Shown: piece by piece, positions 11,824 through 25,100 of the stretch
Layout of the letters: every line of letters begins with the position of its first letter
Position numbering within the stretch: the first letter of the stretch is position 1
Notes under the pieces: generated by a model
The model's database searches: none
What the model was told of the DNA's origin: nothing
Seen by the model: only the letters and a program-made list of their open reading frames with translations
Position numbers and translations under genes: made by a program
From: Membranipora membranacea
Lineage: Eukaryota > Bryozoa > Gymnolaemata > Cheilostomatida > Membraniporidae
Length of the DNA: 64,000 bases
Reading direction: 5' to 3'
NCBI GenBank assembly: GCA_914767715.1
Contig: OU612069.1
Location: 14,507,387 to 14,571,386, forward strand

Positions 11824-12936
11824 ATGCAGGGCTTTAGTATCTCAAGCTCAGAGCTCGATAGGTTGGGGGCAAAGGCGCTAAGGGATATTTTGAAATCAAA
11901 GAAATTACCGGTTGGCGGCAGAAAGAAAGTGCTTATTGATAGAATTATTCCAAACTCCTCACGGTTTCAAATCGATTCAACGGGAGGTGATTTTGAAATG
12001 GCATCTCAATCTAGATTTTTTCCTGCTGCTCATAGCACTGACCAACAAGCCAAAGTATTTTCATCAGGCATTGTACAAGTAAATCAAGGCTCAATAGGTG
12101 GTGCTGAAAATCAGCATCCAGCATCACAACATGATGTTAGGGGTCGGCAGCAATCTGATAATGGTTGCGAAGACCAACAGATGCCTGGTCGTAATGATTG
12201 TAATGGTCAACATGTGCAACAAGGTCAAAATCATAGGCTGCTCAATGGTACTATAAATGGCGAGCAGCAGCAAAATCAAATAGGATCAAATCAATCTGCC
12301 CCGCCCATGGATTTTACATGCCAGCAAGATGGTAGGATAAGCATGCATGTTTTTCCATCCAATGCTATTCATCAAAACAATGGAAACAATGGATGGCTTT
12401 TGAATGGTCAAGCTGTGTCATCTGGACACTCGTTTCAGGCTAATCAACACAGACCAGCTTTAGCTTCCACCAGTAACAATGAATCGCTTATTCGTGACTC
12501 ACGTAATTTAGCTTCAGCTATTCATGATGGACCAGTAAATAACAATGGGTGGCTATCCAATAGACAAGCTCAATCTAGGAGTAACATGCATGTTCGTAAT
12601 AATGGTGCTCATGATACACAGGCTGTAGCTTCCACTGCTGTTGTTGGAGCAGCTGTCAATAGTAACCCATGGTGGTCACATGTTAGTATTGCTGTACCTT
12701 CGCATGGTGTTCACTTTAGCTCACCTCCACATGGCATTCGCAGACCCCCATCTCATATCATGGACTTGCATCAAAGTCGTATATCACCCCAGTTAACAGA
12801 ACCAAACTGGCATTGTAGTACATATGTAGTAGGGGGCATAACTCCAAATATAGAATCAGATTATGCTGTGTCACGTAGACAGGAGTTGGATTATGCCATC
12901 GCAGAGTCAATAGAGGCTAGTAATGGTTCTGGATGA
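11824..12936 (+). pseudogene. gag: BEL/Pao gag with SAP domain, copy 2
   Basis: The same SAP start (MQGFSISSSELDRLGAKAL) and Gln/Asn-rich spacer as copy 1 are present, but the segment that copy 1 has lost is retained here (about 12520-12715). Copy 2 therefore shows the longer ancestral Gag. The frame ends at 12936 after EASNGSG, where a small indel relative to copy 1 (GCTAGTAATGG against GCTAGTAAAATGCC) shifts it. The capsid-like continuation is readable in another frame to about 13240. Confidence 0.8.
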
Positions 12937-13992
12937 GCCATCAGTATTTCAGGGTGATTTGCTCAAGTACAATCGCTGGCCAAGTCATTTGATGCTTTTA
13001 TATCTAAACGAAAATGGCCAACAGCCAGTTCTAAGCTTTTCTACCTGGAAAAGTATACTGATGGTGATGCTAGAGAGTTAATCGAGCATTATCTAACCAG
13101 AAATTCTGAGCAAGCATATATCGAGGCATGGAAAGACCTCAATCAGACATATGGTAATTCTTATCTCATTGCACAGGCATACAAGAAAAAACTGTTTACC
13201 TGGCCAAAAATCACAAACAGAGATAATGTCGGTATCAAAATGCTGGCAAATTTTCTCAAGCAGTGCCTAGCAATGAGAGAAGAAAACCCACACTTTGGAT
13301 TTTTGGAGGAGTGTGATCGTAATCAGGACATAGTCAAGAATCTTCCTGATTATATGGCATTACAGTGGAACAATAAAGTAACAGAGTATCAACTATCTCA
13401 TGAACAAGTGTTCCCACCGTTCTCTCAGTTTGTTGAGTTTATGGTTTTTGAATCCCACTCAGCAAACAATCCAGTTACTTCCCAGAATGCTTTAAAGGGT
13501 GTGGGTAATGTGGATTCATCAGCTAAGAGTGATCAATCGAAACCTAAATCAAAATCTAACCAAAGTGCTGTCAGTCATAAGACAGATGCTGAATATGATT
13601 CGCCTAAGAAAAAATGCTGTCCTCACTGTAAATCTGATAATCACATGTATATGTCTAAGTGTGCAGATTTTAAGTCACTCTCTGTGGAGCAACGTTTTTC
13701 TACAGTGAAAACTCTCAAGGCATGTTATCGCTGTTTGTCAGCCGATTACCACTTAGCTAAGTGTACCAGGGACTGGAAATGTGGAGTTTGTCAAAGCTCG
13801 TCACATCATACTCTGTTGCACAGAGCTAAGGGTGGTCCAAGTGGAGAGACAACTCAGCCTGAAGCAGTGTCTCAGCTTCTTAATAGCACTTGTACTGATA
13901 CCATTACTGATGCTCAATCTCGACTGTTTTGTAAAAGTGTACCAGTGTGGATATCCACTAGTCATAATCCACGCAAGGAGTATTTGGCATAA
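12937..13992 (+). pseudogene. gag: BEL/Pao capsid end and zinc knuckles, copy 2
   Basis: Past the frameshift the capsid-like part continues (WQRASSKLFYL equivalents at about 13015). From 13240 it is open through KQCLAMREENPHFGFLEEC, a Ser/Lys-rich spacer and both Cys/His knuckles (KKCCPHCKSDNHMYMSKC, CTRDWKCGVCQSS). It ends at a TAA near 13990. The knuckles keep all their Cys/His residues here, so this copy is the better reference for that domain. Confidence 0.78.
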
Positions 13993-14613
13993 TAATATGC
14001 TCTGCTGGACGATCAATCCAATAAAACACATGTCACTAGTAGAATGCTAAATAAAATCGGCGTGGAGAAAGAAAAATCAACGCTGCAAATCTCAACAATG
14101 ACGTCAGTTGATAAGAATTATGAGTTTTTACAGTAGTGACCGTATACAGCTACCCGGAACATATGCCAGAAGTACAATACCATGTGCGTTTTCAGACATA
14201 CCCACATAAGAAAATGTTTCTGGTATTCAGCATTTATCATGCATATCTAAATATATTCCACCACAGCAGAAATGCAAGGTGGGATTACTCGTAGGCCGTG
14301 ATTGTTTTGATGCTATGGCTCCTGTAGGAGATGTTATTCCTGCCCCTACGGGTGGTGCTTGTGCCATGAAAACCAAGCTCGGATGGTGCGTTGTTGGCCC
14401 TGAAAGCAGACAAGCCAGCAACACATCAGATGAGATTGGTTACAGTCACAACATTTATACTCTCGAAGATGCTCTGAACTCTGTGAGTAATATTCAGTCG
14501 CCAAAACTAGCTTTATTGTGTAAAACTGAGGTATCAGACATCACTCCATATGAACTCATGAACATGATTGATGGTTGTGAATTTGTCGATCAGGCCGACA
14601 GTCAATCAGATTC
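13993..14613 (+). pseudogene. pol: BEL/Pao protease-linker remnant, copy 2, truncated before RT
   Basis: The protease start is present but follows a duplicated TAATA that adds stops. A deletion near 14115 removes part of the protease relative to copy 1. The linker (VGRDCFDAMAPVGDVIPAP) is readable from about 14279. At about 14613 homology to copy 1 ends abruptly and another repeat family begins. RT, RNase H, integrase and the right LTR are missing. Confidence 0.75.
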
Positions 14614-15620
14614 AAAGAAACAAATCAATTTTTTGATCCTAGCGAAAAAAAAGCATGATACCCAACCTTGGTATATCTTTTGTAAATTTCATGTCAGCGT
14701 TGTGACTAACCTGTTAATCCGAGGATTCCAATATTTTGCATTATGAATGAGGCTAATAAGAGCGTGAACTGGTTGCAGTCTGATAAAAATCCGACGGAGA
14801 TTCAATTTTTTGATGCCGCCGTTTGGCATGTTTTTTTAGAGCGAAAGTGACCCCCATTAAGACGGATGCTGACGGAGAACGAAAAGCCGCAGAGCGGAAC
14901 GGTTTGCAGATTCGAGATCAGCAGGAGTTGCTCGTCCTTATGAAGTTAGTAAGAAGCAAATCTATTTTTCGATCCGAGCAAAAAAAAAAAATTTTTGTAA
15001 ATTTTTAGTCAGCGTTGTGACTAACCTGTTAATCCGAGGATTCCAATATTTTGCGTTTTGAATGAGGCCAATAAGAGCTTGAACTTGGTGCAGTTTGATA
15101 GAAATCCGACTGAGATTCAATTTTTTGAAGCGGGAGCGGGAGTGGGAGGAATTAACATAAATAAATACAGAAACCAGACTGGATTCCTTTATCAACACTA
15201 AACTTTTTTGGGTTAGGCAAAGTTATAAGTTTCAAAAGTAAACATCACTAATAAGAAATCATGCATTTTGAACTTCAAAACATTCACCCCAGCATCGTTC
15301 TATGCAAGTATAAACAACAAATTACTAACTTTAGGACACTATTGGATATTTGTATAACATCTTTTTGGGAATTTCCGTTATTTTGATCAAAAAAAGTCAA
15401 ATAAAACTAAGCATATATGTATGTATATATATATATGTATGTATGTATGTATGTATATATATATGTATATATATATATATATAAAATAAAGTGAGCAATA
15501 AAATCGGAAATAAAATCAGAAATAAAATCAGAAATAAATCAGGAAATCATGCACAAACAACTGAGTCAATATAGAAAGTATATGAGCTCAGAAGGAACAG
15601 GTGTCAGATGATTCTTTGTA
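14613..15620 (+). repeat. Dispersed repeat also found at 60079-60520, with internal direct repeat
   Basis: About 130 bp near 14800-14930 (TTTGGCATGTTTTTTTAGAG to ATCAGCAGGAG) is almost identical to 60090-60212. Similarity continues through ATCATGCATTTTG and a run of AATAAAATC(A/G)G(A/G) motifs near 15490-15540 and 60410-60490. Within this copy, AGTCAGCGTTGTGACTAACC and its surroundings occur twice (about 14690-14760 and 15005-15075), so a unit of about 315 bp is partly duplicated. An AT / TATG microsatellite lies at 15415-15482. No coding capacity is apparent. Confidence 0.65.
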
Positions 15621-16031
15621 TAAAACTACAGCCTATATTGTGTGCTAACAAATATGGTAAACATATATTAATTAAGTCCATCCGTCTAATCACCGCTTAT
15701 CAATTCATGCGATAACAGCTGTCTCTCTACACCGGGTTTTCCCACTCAGGTTTGAATCCTAAAAAATATAGGAAATGTTTACAGGCAACAAAATAGTTAT
15801 TTTGGTACCATGTTTAGCGGACTCATTTAGTTCAAATAAAATATGATAATATATGAAGGCATCACAGCAAAATCTGCATAACTTGTTAATAGGTGCCGAG
15901 GCAGTAATTTGGAGACAATGGAGGCATCACAGCACGATTTGCGTAACTCATTACCTTATACATATGTGGTATTCTGCAGATAATACAGGCATCATACATG
16001 ACTATGAATAATAATTCTATGATACAAACCT
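15621..16031. other. Non-coding stretch downstream of the TRIM-NHL gene
   Basis: I see no gene here. The phrase GGAGGCATCACAGCA(C/A)(G/A)AT with ATAACT-like neighbours is partly repeated (15855-15885 and 15915-15950). The stretch would contain the 3' UTR of the minus-strand gene ending at 16032. Confidence 0.4.
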
Positions 16032-16159
16032 CTACTTGAGTTTGAAGAGAGCAGCTCCATAAAATCCACACACCACCATCTTCTCTGCTCTTATACTCAC
16101 ATCATTCAGGTTGTCCATTATACGACGGACATCCCCGAGTGATGTGTGAGTGAGTTCTC
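16032..16159 (-). CDS. TRIM-NHL-like gene, terminal exon 7 (last propeller blade)
   Basis: With acceptor ATAATAG the frame continues from exon 6 as STG-ELTHTSLGDVRRIMDNL, then RAEKMVVCGFYGAALFKLK and a TAG at 16034-16032. The end pattern (a strand, Gly-rich turn, then LFKL) is what closes an NHL propeller. The intron to exon 6 is about 2.4 kb and contains two inverted-repeat elements (16726-17399 and 17743-18389). Confidence 0.7.
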
Positions 16160-19100
16160 CTATTATCTCCCCTATTGTGTGGAAAATAGAATGAAAAAAT
16201 ACAGGTAGTAAAAGCTATATTTATCCAATCACAAAAGTTTGTTGGGAGTTTTTTATAACAAAACACGAAACTAGGCTTGAAACTGAGTTTGGTATTTAGC
16301 AAAACAATGCCAAAATTTCGCAGGACCGTATATGACAATATTGTCAGTTTTGTTGACAGGAAATTTAACCGACTTGAAATCGCTTGAAATTCTATCCCTC
16401 AACATTCCAACGCTGACTGCATATCAGGCACTAAATATTAGCCCCCCCTATCATTATACTATATACAGAATTGCCTCAAAATCGTCGACAGCAGTTATAC
16501 TTTGCATGTGAATCTTATCGTGAAGGTTAAAGGCAAAATACGAGTTGATCTTAGGTTGTTGGCACACTAATAGCAATGCCATGTTAAGCCCTCATATTCA
16601 TAGCTCAATCAAAATAAATCAGATTGGTCTGCAAATAGAGTTGTCTCTCCTTAATAATAGCCCATGCCAGATTGTCAACAGAGGGTGGATAACTCCTTAT
16701 CAAGTAAAATTTAATCCAATATTAAAGGGATAATACACTTCTGATCTCTGTTTGGCAGCCAATGGAGCACAGAAAAATGTATGTACATACAAAAACTCCT
16801 TATTTGTAATTCAAAACCCCTTGTTCTGCTCAAATGTGCATTCTAAATTGTAGTTGTGCATCTCCAACAAGAAATAAGACAACTAACAGAATTGCTTGTG
16901 ATCTGAAAAAAGCTGATTTTGTGAGCATTTGTGTGCTCCTACCTCTTGGTTAGTGTTTCAATTGTCCAGATACTCAAAGTGCGCATGTGCAATAAGGATG
17001 ACCTTTTGACTTTAGCTTGTTATTTTCTAACAGCCCAGCTTAACACTTTTATTACCATATCCGGTTATGGTAGTAAAAGTGTTAAGCTGGGCTGTTAGAA
17101 AATAACAAGCTAAAGTCAAAAGGTCATCCTTATTGCACATGCGCACTTTGAGTATCTGGACAATTGAAACACTAACCAAGAGGTAGGAGCACACAACTAC
17201 TCACAAAATCAGCTTTTTTCAGATCACAAGCAATTCTGTTAGTTGTCTTATTTCTTGTTGGAGATGCACAACTACAATTTAGAATGCACATTTGAGCAGA
17301 ACAAGGGGTTTTGAATTACAAATAAGGAGTTTTTGTATGTACATACATTTTTCTGTGCTCCATTGGCTGCCAAACAGAGATCAGAAGTGTATTATCCCTT
17401 TAAACAACATAAAAAGAAATTCCATTCATCTGATCTGATTTTGGTTGGGTATTTATGTTAGTTATAAATTCTACCTCAGCCCAGGGAGAATGAAAGCTTC
17501 CATTTTCCCTGCTCAGCCACCCAATCTATAAGTTGTACCTGTCCTGTAATGATAATTTAGTTTTTGACTGATGGTTTGAGCTCATTTTTTATTTTTCTAA
17601 TATTATTTCTAATAATTATAGCTTTTCCCCAATATACCAAAACTAAATGTTATTTGATACAGAATAACCCTACAAACGCTAACATACACAAGTTAAATCA
17701 GTATCATCATGCTAGAAAACTTAAGGCTTGAAATTATCTATACCGTAAGGTCGCGTATTGTAGCCGCATGGTTAATGTCCAAGAGTGGTTAAAACTTAGT
17801 CAAGCATACCGCGGTAATAATAAGGGCATTGTTTCCAAATTCTATAGGCAGGCGGCTAATGAGTGAACATACATACTAACTCAGTTGTAACATGCTAGCA
17901 TCGACTATATATATCTTATTTTTATTAACAATATCCGACCTCAGAAGAGACATATAAAATTGGAGAGCTCAATGTATTGACCTTGTAATGGCCTTGCAGT
18001 TGTTTGCCTCGTTACAACTACATAAAATTATCATCCAATTAGAAACATTCTGACCAATAGTTAACCAATCAGCATTCTTCTTCTCCAACCAGTTGATGTG
18101 ATGCTTATTATTATGGCAGACAGAAATGTATCATAATGTTTTGTTTTGTAGGAGTAAGTAGGACAGCTGTGGGCTGTGGTCAGTTCTGTGCAGTGTGGTG
18201 GGAGGGCATTAGCATGTAACACATAGTGTGCACATTTCTTGATCATTATATTGCCTGGGCGGCTAGATATTGTGGTTAAATGACAGTGGGCTTGCTGGTG
18301 TGATATGGCTAAAATCTGTGTTTTGTTTCCTAAATTAATCCAGGCCTGTTCACCAACAAGCCACGTGGTTACAATACGCGACCTTACGGTACCAAACAGG
18401 ATCAATTGAGCCAAAATCAAGCAACAATAATCCGAAATCCCTAAATTTGATAGGAAAATACTTGGTAACTATATATCAATTACATAATTTCCATGATAGT
18501 AGATTTGTGCCTGAGGAATGCTCATCATTGTAATGATATTCATAATTACCACTGTATGTAACCCATACTAAACCCAAACAATGAGATGATAATATAATCA
18601 CCTGTAGATGAGATCTGGTATATCTTCTCCTCTCTGTCTGACACCACGTAGATAAGACCAGACTGATCTGATGTTATACCTACAGGATCACTCAGACCTG
18701 TACATCTCCACACAGGCTGCTGAGTACCGGCCTGCAGCTTATACTTCCTCACCTCTCCTTTAATCCAGTCAGACACGAGTACACTGTGACCACCTGGTAG
18801 AATGTGTACTCCAAGAGGATTAGCCATATCACTAATGTTAATGTTATACAGGTGATTACCTGTGATTGTGTAGATCATCAGCTGATTATTAGCTCTGTCT
18901 ATATCTGCTATTATACTGTCTGATACAGTCAGCTGACCGACGTAGTAACTCTCAAACTGATGTAGTAGAGTGTGATGAGGATTACTCTCTGTACCGATGT
19001 ATGTGCTGATTTTATTATCTTTCTTCACCTTAGTGATGAGTTTATCACCTACAGAGTATGCTGACAAGACTGAGCAAGTAATGTTTATATTCTTTATTAG

Positions 19101-22100
19101 CCTCAGGTCATCACCAGATCTTATCTGTACACCATGTTGATAAGTAGAGCAGAGAATATGACCGTCCTCTCTCCGGCTAACAGCCGAGCACATTGATAAT
19201 GTTTTCTCATACTGGATGAGCTGGAGTGTAGTGGGCGGCTCAGTGACAGTGTTTTGTTTGTGTGATGACGTTACGCTATGCTTGGCTTGGCTTTGTTTAC
19301 TGGGTGGTCCTTTGGCAGGTGGAGGGATGCTAGTAGGATGTTTTGCTGCAGCTGGTGTCAGTTTACTGCTGGGAGGTGTGACACCTAAAACAGGCAATTT
19401 TAAGAATTTTGAATATATGTATAAATATTTTATGATTATAATTTTATATATATATTCCGCCGATGAATCAATGTTTCAATTAAAATCCTACCAAGCAGAT
19501 CAGTGCCTGCTCTATTCTGAATATTTTGAGGAAATTGTTGAAACAGTGACGGATTTTTTTAAATGCGTTAGGGAAGCAGGATATATTTCCGGTAAAAGAG
19601 CTCCTTTCTTCTACCCGGCCCTCGCAAATAACTTATCTGACAAAATCAATCATGAATGTGTACTAAAAAAAGTGGCAATGTTTATATCATAAAGTTGCGT
19701 TTGTTGATAATTTTCATTTATATGGGCCCCTACAGACAAAGTGTTTACTATGGAATAAATGTGGCCAGCTGTGTAGCTGCGTTGAGTTGTGACCTTGTTT
19801 TTGCGATGCACTTCATTAGTTTTTGACCCCCTGGTAAACTTATCAACTGTCATCCTCATTTGCATCTTAATTTGCATATCAATTCATCTGGTGTGTGTGT
19901 GCTGTGCTGTTTATTACCCTGACCATATTTTAGGCAGCCACACACTGTCACATCATCATCACTCATACCTTGGGGGCACAGTTATTCTTGCAGTGCTTGG
20001 GTGTGATGAGTTCCAAGTTATAAATATATTATTGTCAAATTTATTCAACAATATTGTCAAAAAGGATTAATTTTTTTGTACTCAACAAGAGTGGCATAGA
20101 TTGAAAGGTAAGTTTAGAATAATTATTCAGGTTATCTTTTCAATTTAATATCTTAAGAATGGAACTGATTTGATTATAATATCTCTGTTTACCTTGGAAT
20201 ACTTCTGCCGTCACAAAATGAATTGAACTGTAATCTGATTGCAGTTTTACGGGTTCATACAACATCTCAAACTCTGTAAATCCTGTTAAATCACTTTGGT
20301 GCAGATGTAGCAAAACTTTAAGAACCGAGGCTAATCTCACAAACTGCCTAAACTACACTGAACTGAACGTATTACATGTTAATCAGATCAGTGCTATCAT
20401 AGACAAACGAACAGCCGCTACAGCATTAGTGCGACTAATCATCTGGTGAATTTTAAAGACAGTGAATTGACAGAAGGCTCGCTGACATCATGGTGATAAC
20501 GCTCTTCACCCCCTTGGCTGACACTGCAAGTAGACCAAGTCGGTGAAATGAAGGTAGATTTGATCTCATGGTAAGGCTGCTCTTCAATTTGGTTGTTGGC
20601 GTTAGTAGACATAGTCGGTGAAACAGTTGATCTGATCTCATGGTGTAGACAACTAATCAGCTAACTCAGCACTCAAAAATTTGCAGCAGTTCAAACATTC
20701 ACCCACATTGGTATAACGTATAAAAAAGCTCACGTCCATTTATAGTCTCGATACCCTGTTGATATGATATGATACGGATAGCAAATAGTTAGCTTTAATA
20801 GATATGAAAACCCGTCATACTGTGGTCATGCTGTGGTTTCTTGCCCAGTTGAGATTTTAATATGTAACCCAGTTTATATTCAACAGCTGTGAAACGTAGA
20901 TGTTAAATTTGTAATAAAAAGACTAACTCTAAAAGCATAGTTGTTAATATACAAAAGTCAACGCGTATATACCCAGAGATACAACACCTGTGATATCGTG
21001 TGAGAAACCTTGATGTTGCCTTTTTTTTTGTTCCCGGTATCATGGTACGGGTCTATGGACTGGATCCTGTTGGGGCCCATTTTCATCTGTTGTTTTGGAA
21101 CAGAATGAGTGCGCAAAATTGAAAATCAAACGATACTAAGTCCCCTTATAAGTTATAAGGGGACTCAGTATCATTTGTTTTTCATTTTAGCGCACTGATG
21201 CTAAAATATAAAAAATAACTTGTTTTTCGTTTATTGTTCCAAAACAACAAATCAAAATATGAAAATCGAGACACACAATGTATGTTACAGTGCTTGGGAT
21301 GAAAGGTATTCGGCGCAGGTGCTTGGTAGTGAATGTTGCTGATGCTTTTGGGCTGCTGCCTGGTGGCTGCCGCTTGTTTGATGCCGATTGTACGTTAAAG
21401 GGAAACCAGGGTCTCAAACATCTACTCATTGATTTGTTCTTTGATTTTCTTATCGATGAAAACCAAACTATTGAACGAATCCTATTTTCATATTTCAGCT
21501 TTGAATCACAAAAACAAAAAATTGAAAAAATGAATTGATTAGTAACGTTTGTTTTATCATTTTTGCGCACTGAGGCTACAAAAACAAAAAAACAACTTGT
21601 TTTTCTGTTTTTGTTCCAAAACATTAAATCAAAATATGAAAATCGAGTCAATTTTTGTTTTTAGATTTTCTTATTGATGAAAACCGAAATACTTATATGA
21701 TTCCTATTTTCATATTTCTGTGTGGCTTGTCTGTAGAGTCATTATATACTCTAGAGTGGACAATGTGTACGAAAATAGCATCAGTTTTTGTCCTACCTAA
21801 TTACTGCGAAATCCATGACACAGCGCAATCTGGTTGTGCATGGCTAGTGCCTGTATCATGAGATCCAACACTGATAAAAATGTTGGATCTCAGCTAGATT
21901 TTAAAGGCACTTGATTGGCCAACAACAAAATGTGTCATCACTAATGGTGGATGGCTGGGGAAAGAGATACTCCCTACATTTTGATAGCTCATATTCATAC
22001 TCATTCAAAGCTACTGGCTAGATGTTTTGATGCCACAACTCTCTATCTAACTTTTTGACAGGTGGCTCTGCTGGGCAAAGCCCAGCTGTGGCAGTGTGAC

Positions 22101-25100
22101 ATATCCAGGCACCACCCTGTTGAAAAGTTAATTTGGAGATCTCTTGAACTAAGGACCATTTCCGCAATTAATCTTTCACGTACCATTTCCACACCCTTAC
22201 TTTAATTGACTTCATTTCCATTTTCGAATTGAATTGCAGATAATATCTAAATGCTCTTTAACTTTGATGTGTCATTAGCTACTTCCCATTTATGAACATC
22301 CTATGTGAGTAAATCATGAATAATGTATTTTTGTAAACCATGAATAATGTATTTTTGTGACTATAAATTATTCATTGTGTGTTGACAGTTACTGTGTGGC
22401 AGAGTTAATGCCTGGCTGGGCTATGGCCTGGCCAAAGTTACCATCTGCCATGCATAAAATGAAGTTCAACTGCCTACAACATCATATTACAATTATTAGT
22501 CTGTGACATTGAAGTAAGCTATCTTACAGCAGCAGTGGTTTAAGAAAATGCTTACCCCCCATGTAAACATGAAGGAGTTGTTTGATAGTGAGCTTACAGA
22601 GGAGTTCAGAGTGAAAGCTGGTGTGAAGCAAGGATGAGTGATCGGGCCTACGCTATTCTCCATATTCTCGGCTGCTTTAATCCATCTAGTCGGACAAAAG
22701 ATGCTAGATTGAGTTAAACTCAATTACTGATTCAGCATTCAATTTCCATCTCCTAAGGCTAGCCAAAGATCATGCACCCCTGTATGATACTTTGGTGTTG
22801 TTCATCCTTTCTCCAACCAACCTGATTACTGCCAGTAATGCAGCATCTTCTGACGAGTAATCATGCAAAGTATCCTACATGCCTTGTATTATGCCCATGT
22901 ATTATCTATAAACCAAACTACGCTATGCTTTGTTCACTACGGCTATAATCTTATATCACCAGTACAGACTTATACTATAACTGTTACTATAGCTATTCGA
23001 GGATTTATCACTAACATCTATGGTGAGTTTTATGACTTTCAACACTGTCCAGTAATCACATCAACTTTCTGTTTTAATCTTGCATCATTCTGACTTTCTA
23101 ACTCTACATTGGATTTAATTAATGAGACTATGTATTGTATATTATGGATAATTTACTTAGAACATTATTATTTTTATAGTAGCTATAATCAATAATCAAA
23201 CTATTTTCTGACTATCTAAATCCAACGAAGAAAATTAATCTCTACACTTTATATCTTGGTGGTTGGAACAGGTTGGAATGACCAACGGTTGTGAGTCTTG
23301 GTTTTATGATTTTCACACATTGTCAATGTTATTTTAAAATTGACAATAGTACTACATTCTCTGGGGCATCGTTTTTAACATTGCCGTAGACCTGAAAGTG
23401 ACATTACACCCTTATTACTCCTGCCGCCTTATTAATCTTTTCTTACCATTATATATGCACGCTCGTTAGATTCGTATTGGACTTATAAGGTAAATGAGAG
23501 TACACAACTAGCAAGCGGAGATCGTACTTGCAAGGCAAGGGATTCAGACCACAAAAATCTTCCACAAATCTCAAAATAAAATAACTTTCCAAATAACTTA
23601 CACAACGGAGCAAAACAAGAATATCTTTTCTGTCTATCCTTAGGTCAAGAGAATTGTCATTGCAGGGCATACCTCCCTCCCTCCTTCCCCACTTCCTTTG
23701 TACACAGACCTGCACTCAATATAGGGCCTGAAATATAATATATTGAACTCACATATCTGCTCGATGAGGATGATTTTCTCGGCTTTGTCTGGCTCTGTTT
23801 TGATGACATCACAAACTTGTAGAAGTGATTGTTTCTCGTTCACTTCTTTCTGGAGTTCTCTTATCTTCTTTTGTAGAACTCCTATCTCACTCTTAGTACG
23901 GCTGACCTGTTTATCAATATCTATACACAGTAAACTTTACAATGTGATACCATTTCTACCATAATTCTCCAGCTACAGCAACTTGTGATAAAGATGTGTA
24001 AGATTTGCAAAGCTCCTTTGGGTACGGATTATTGATGTTGGTTCTCCTAAAAGTGGAAGTAACTCCAATAACCTTTACGCTACCAACTGTCAGTCAATCA
24101 CAAAATGTATTTGATGAAATGCAGGTTTTACAATAAAGTTTGTTCATAGTGACATCATAGAGTAAATGGTGCGTAAGAAGAGAGACTGCAGATAGACAGG
24201 CTAACCGGAAATCGAAATGATTTAATCAATCTCAGAAAATATTGTTTTATTCAACTAAACCTATATATATACTTGGTCAGTGTATAGTGTAATTTACCTG
24301 CCATTCAGTACCTTAAAAAACTGCTTGTGGGCTTTTATGGGACAATAATAACTTCTCCAACAGATTGCATTTGCTTTGAAGTTAAAAATGTTTTTGCTAG
24401 GGCATCCAGCTACAAACCTGCTGATGAGTGTGGGACTTCCAGGATTGTAGGTTTGTCTCTGCCTGTTTGAGAACTTCCGCAATATCAACAGCATTGTGTT
24501 TCTTTGTGCTACTCACCATGCATTCAGAGAGAGCAGCGCATCTTGCAAAATAATGAAATTGAATAATAATCTGATGATGTTAAGGCTGTCACCTAGACGG
24601 GACAGAGAATGTTATCTGATGTGCTCTGTATGAAAGGAATGATGTGTGATAGTGTGCCAGTTTGGTCTCAACTGAAATTATATCAAATGAACAGGGGAAT
24701 GGCATTGCTAAACTCATTTGGGAATTTCTGAAGATAAGGGTTATGAATATTGGTACAGTGAGGCTAATGTGGTATCAAACAGGTCTTTTAAGTTGCAAAA
24801 TTGCTAAACTACAAGAAACAGAGTTTCCTAGTTCCTCCTCAATTAACAACCTCCAATGACTCTGATCACTTTGACTGACACCATTGTGGGCTGGCTGCGC
24901 CTTTCCTGAGACTGAAAATGCCCATTTATCGCAAAAACAAAATTTTCAATTCCTTTATGAATGAGATGGGATGAGATGAGTTGGATGTAATTCTTGTGAT
25001 GCAAAACTGTTTCATGTTTTTGATTTACTTACTTGTAACATATGAAACTAAGGCAGTCCTGACATCTTGCCTGCACAATTTCACTACACGACCCACACTT

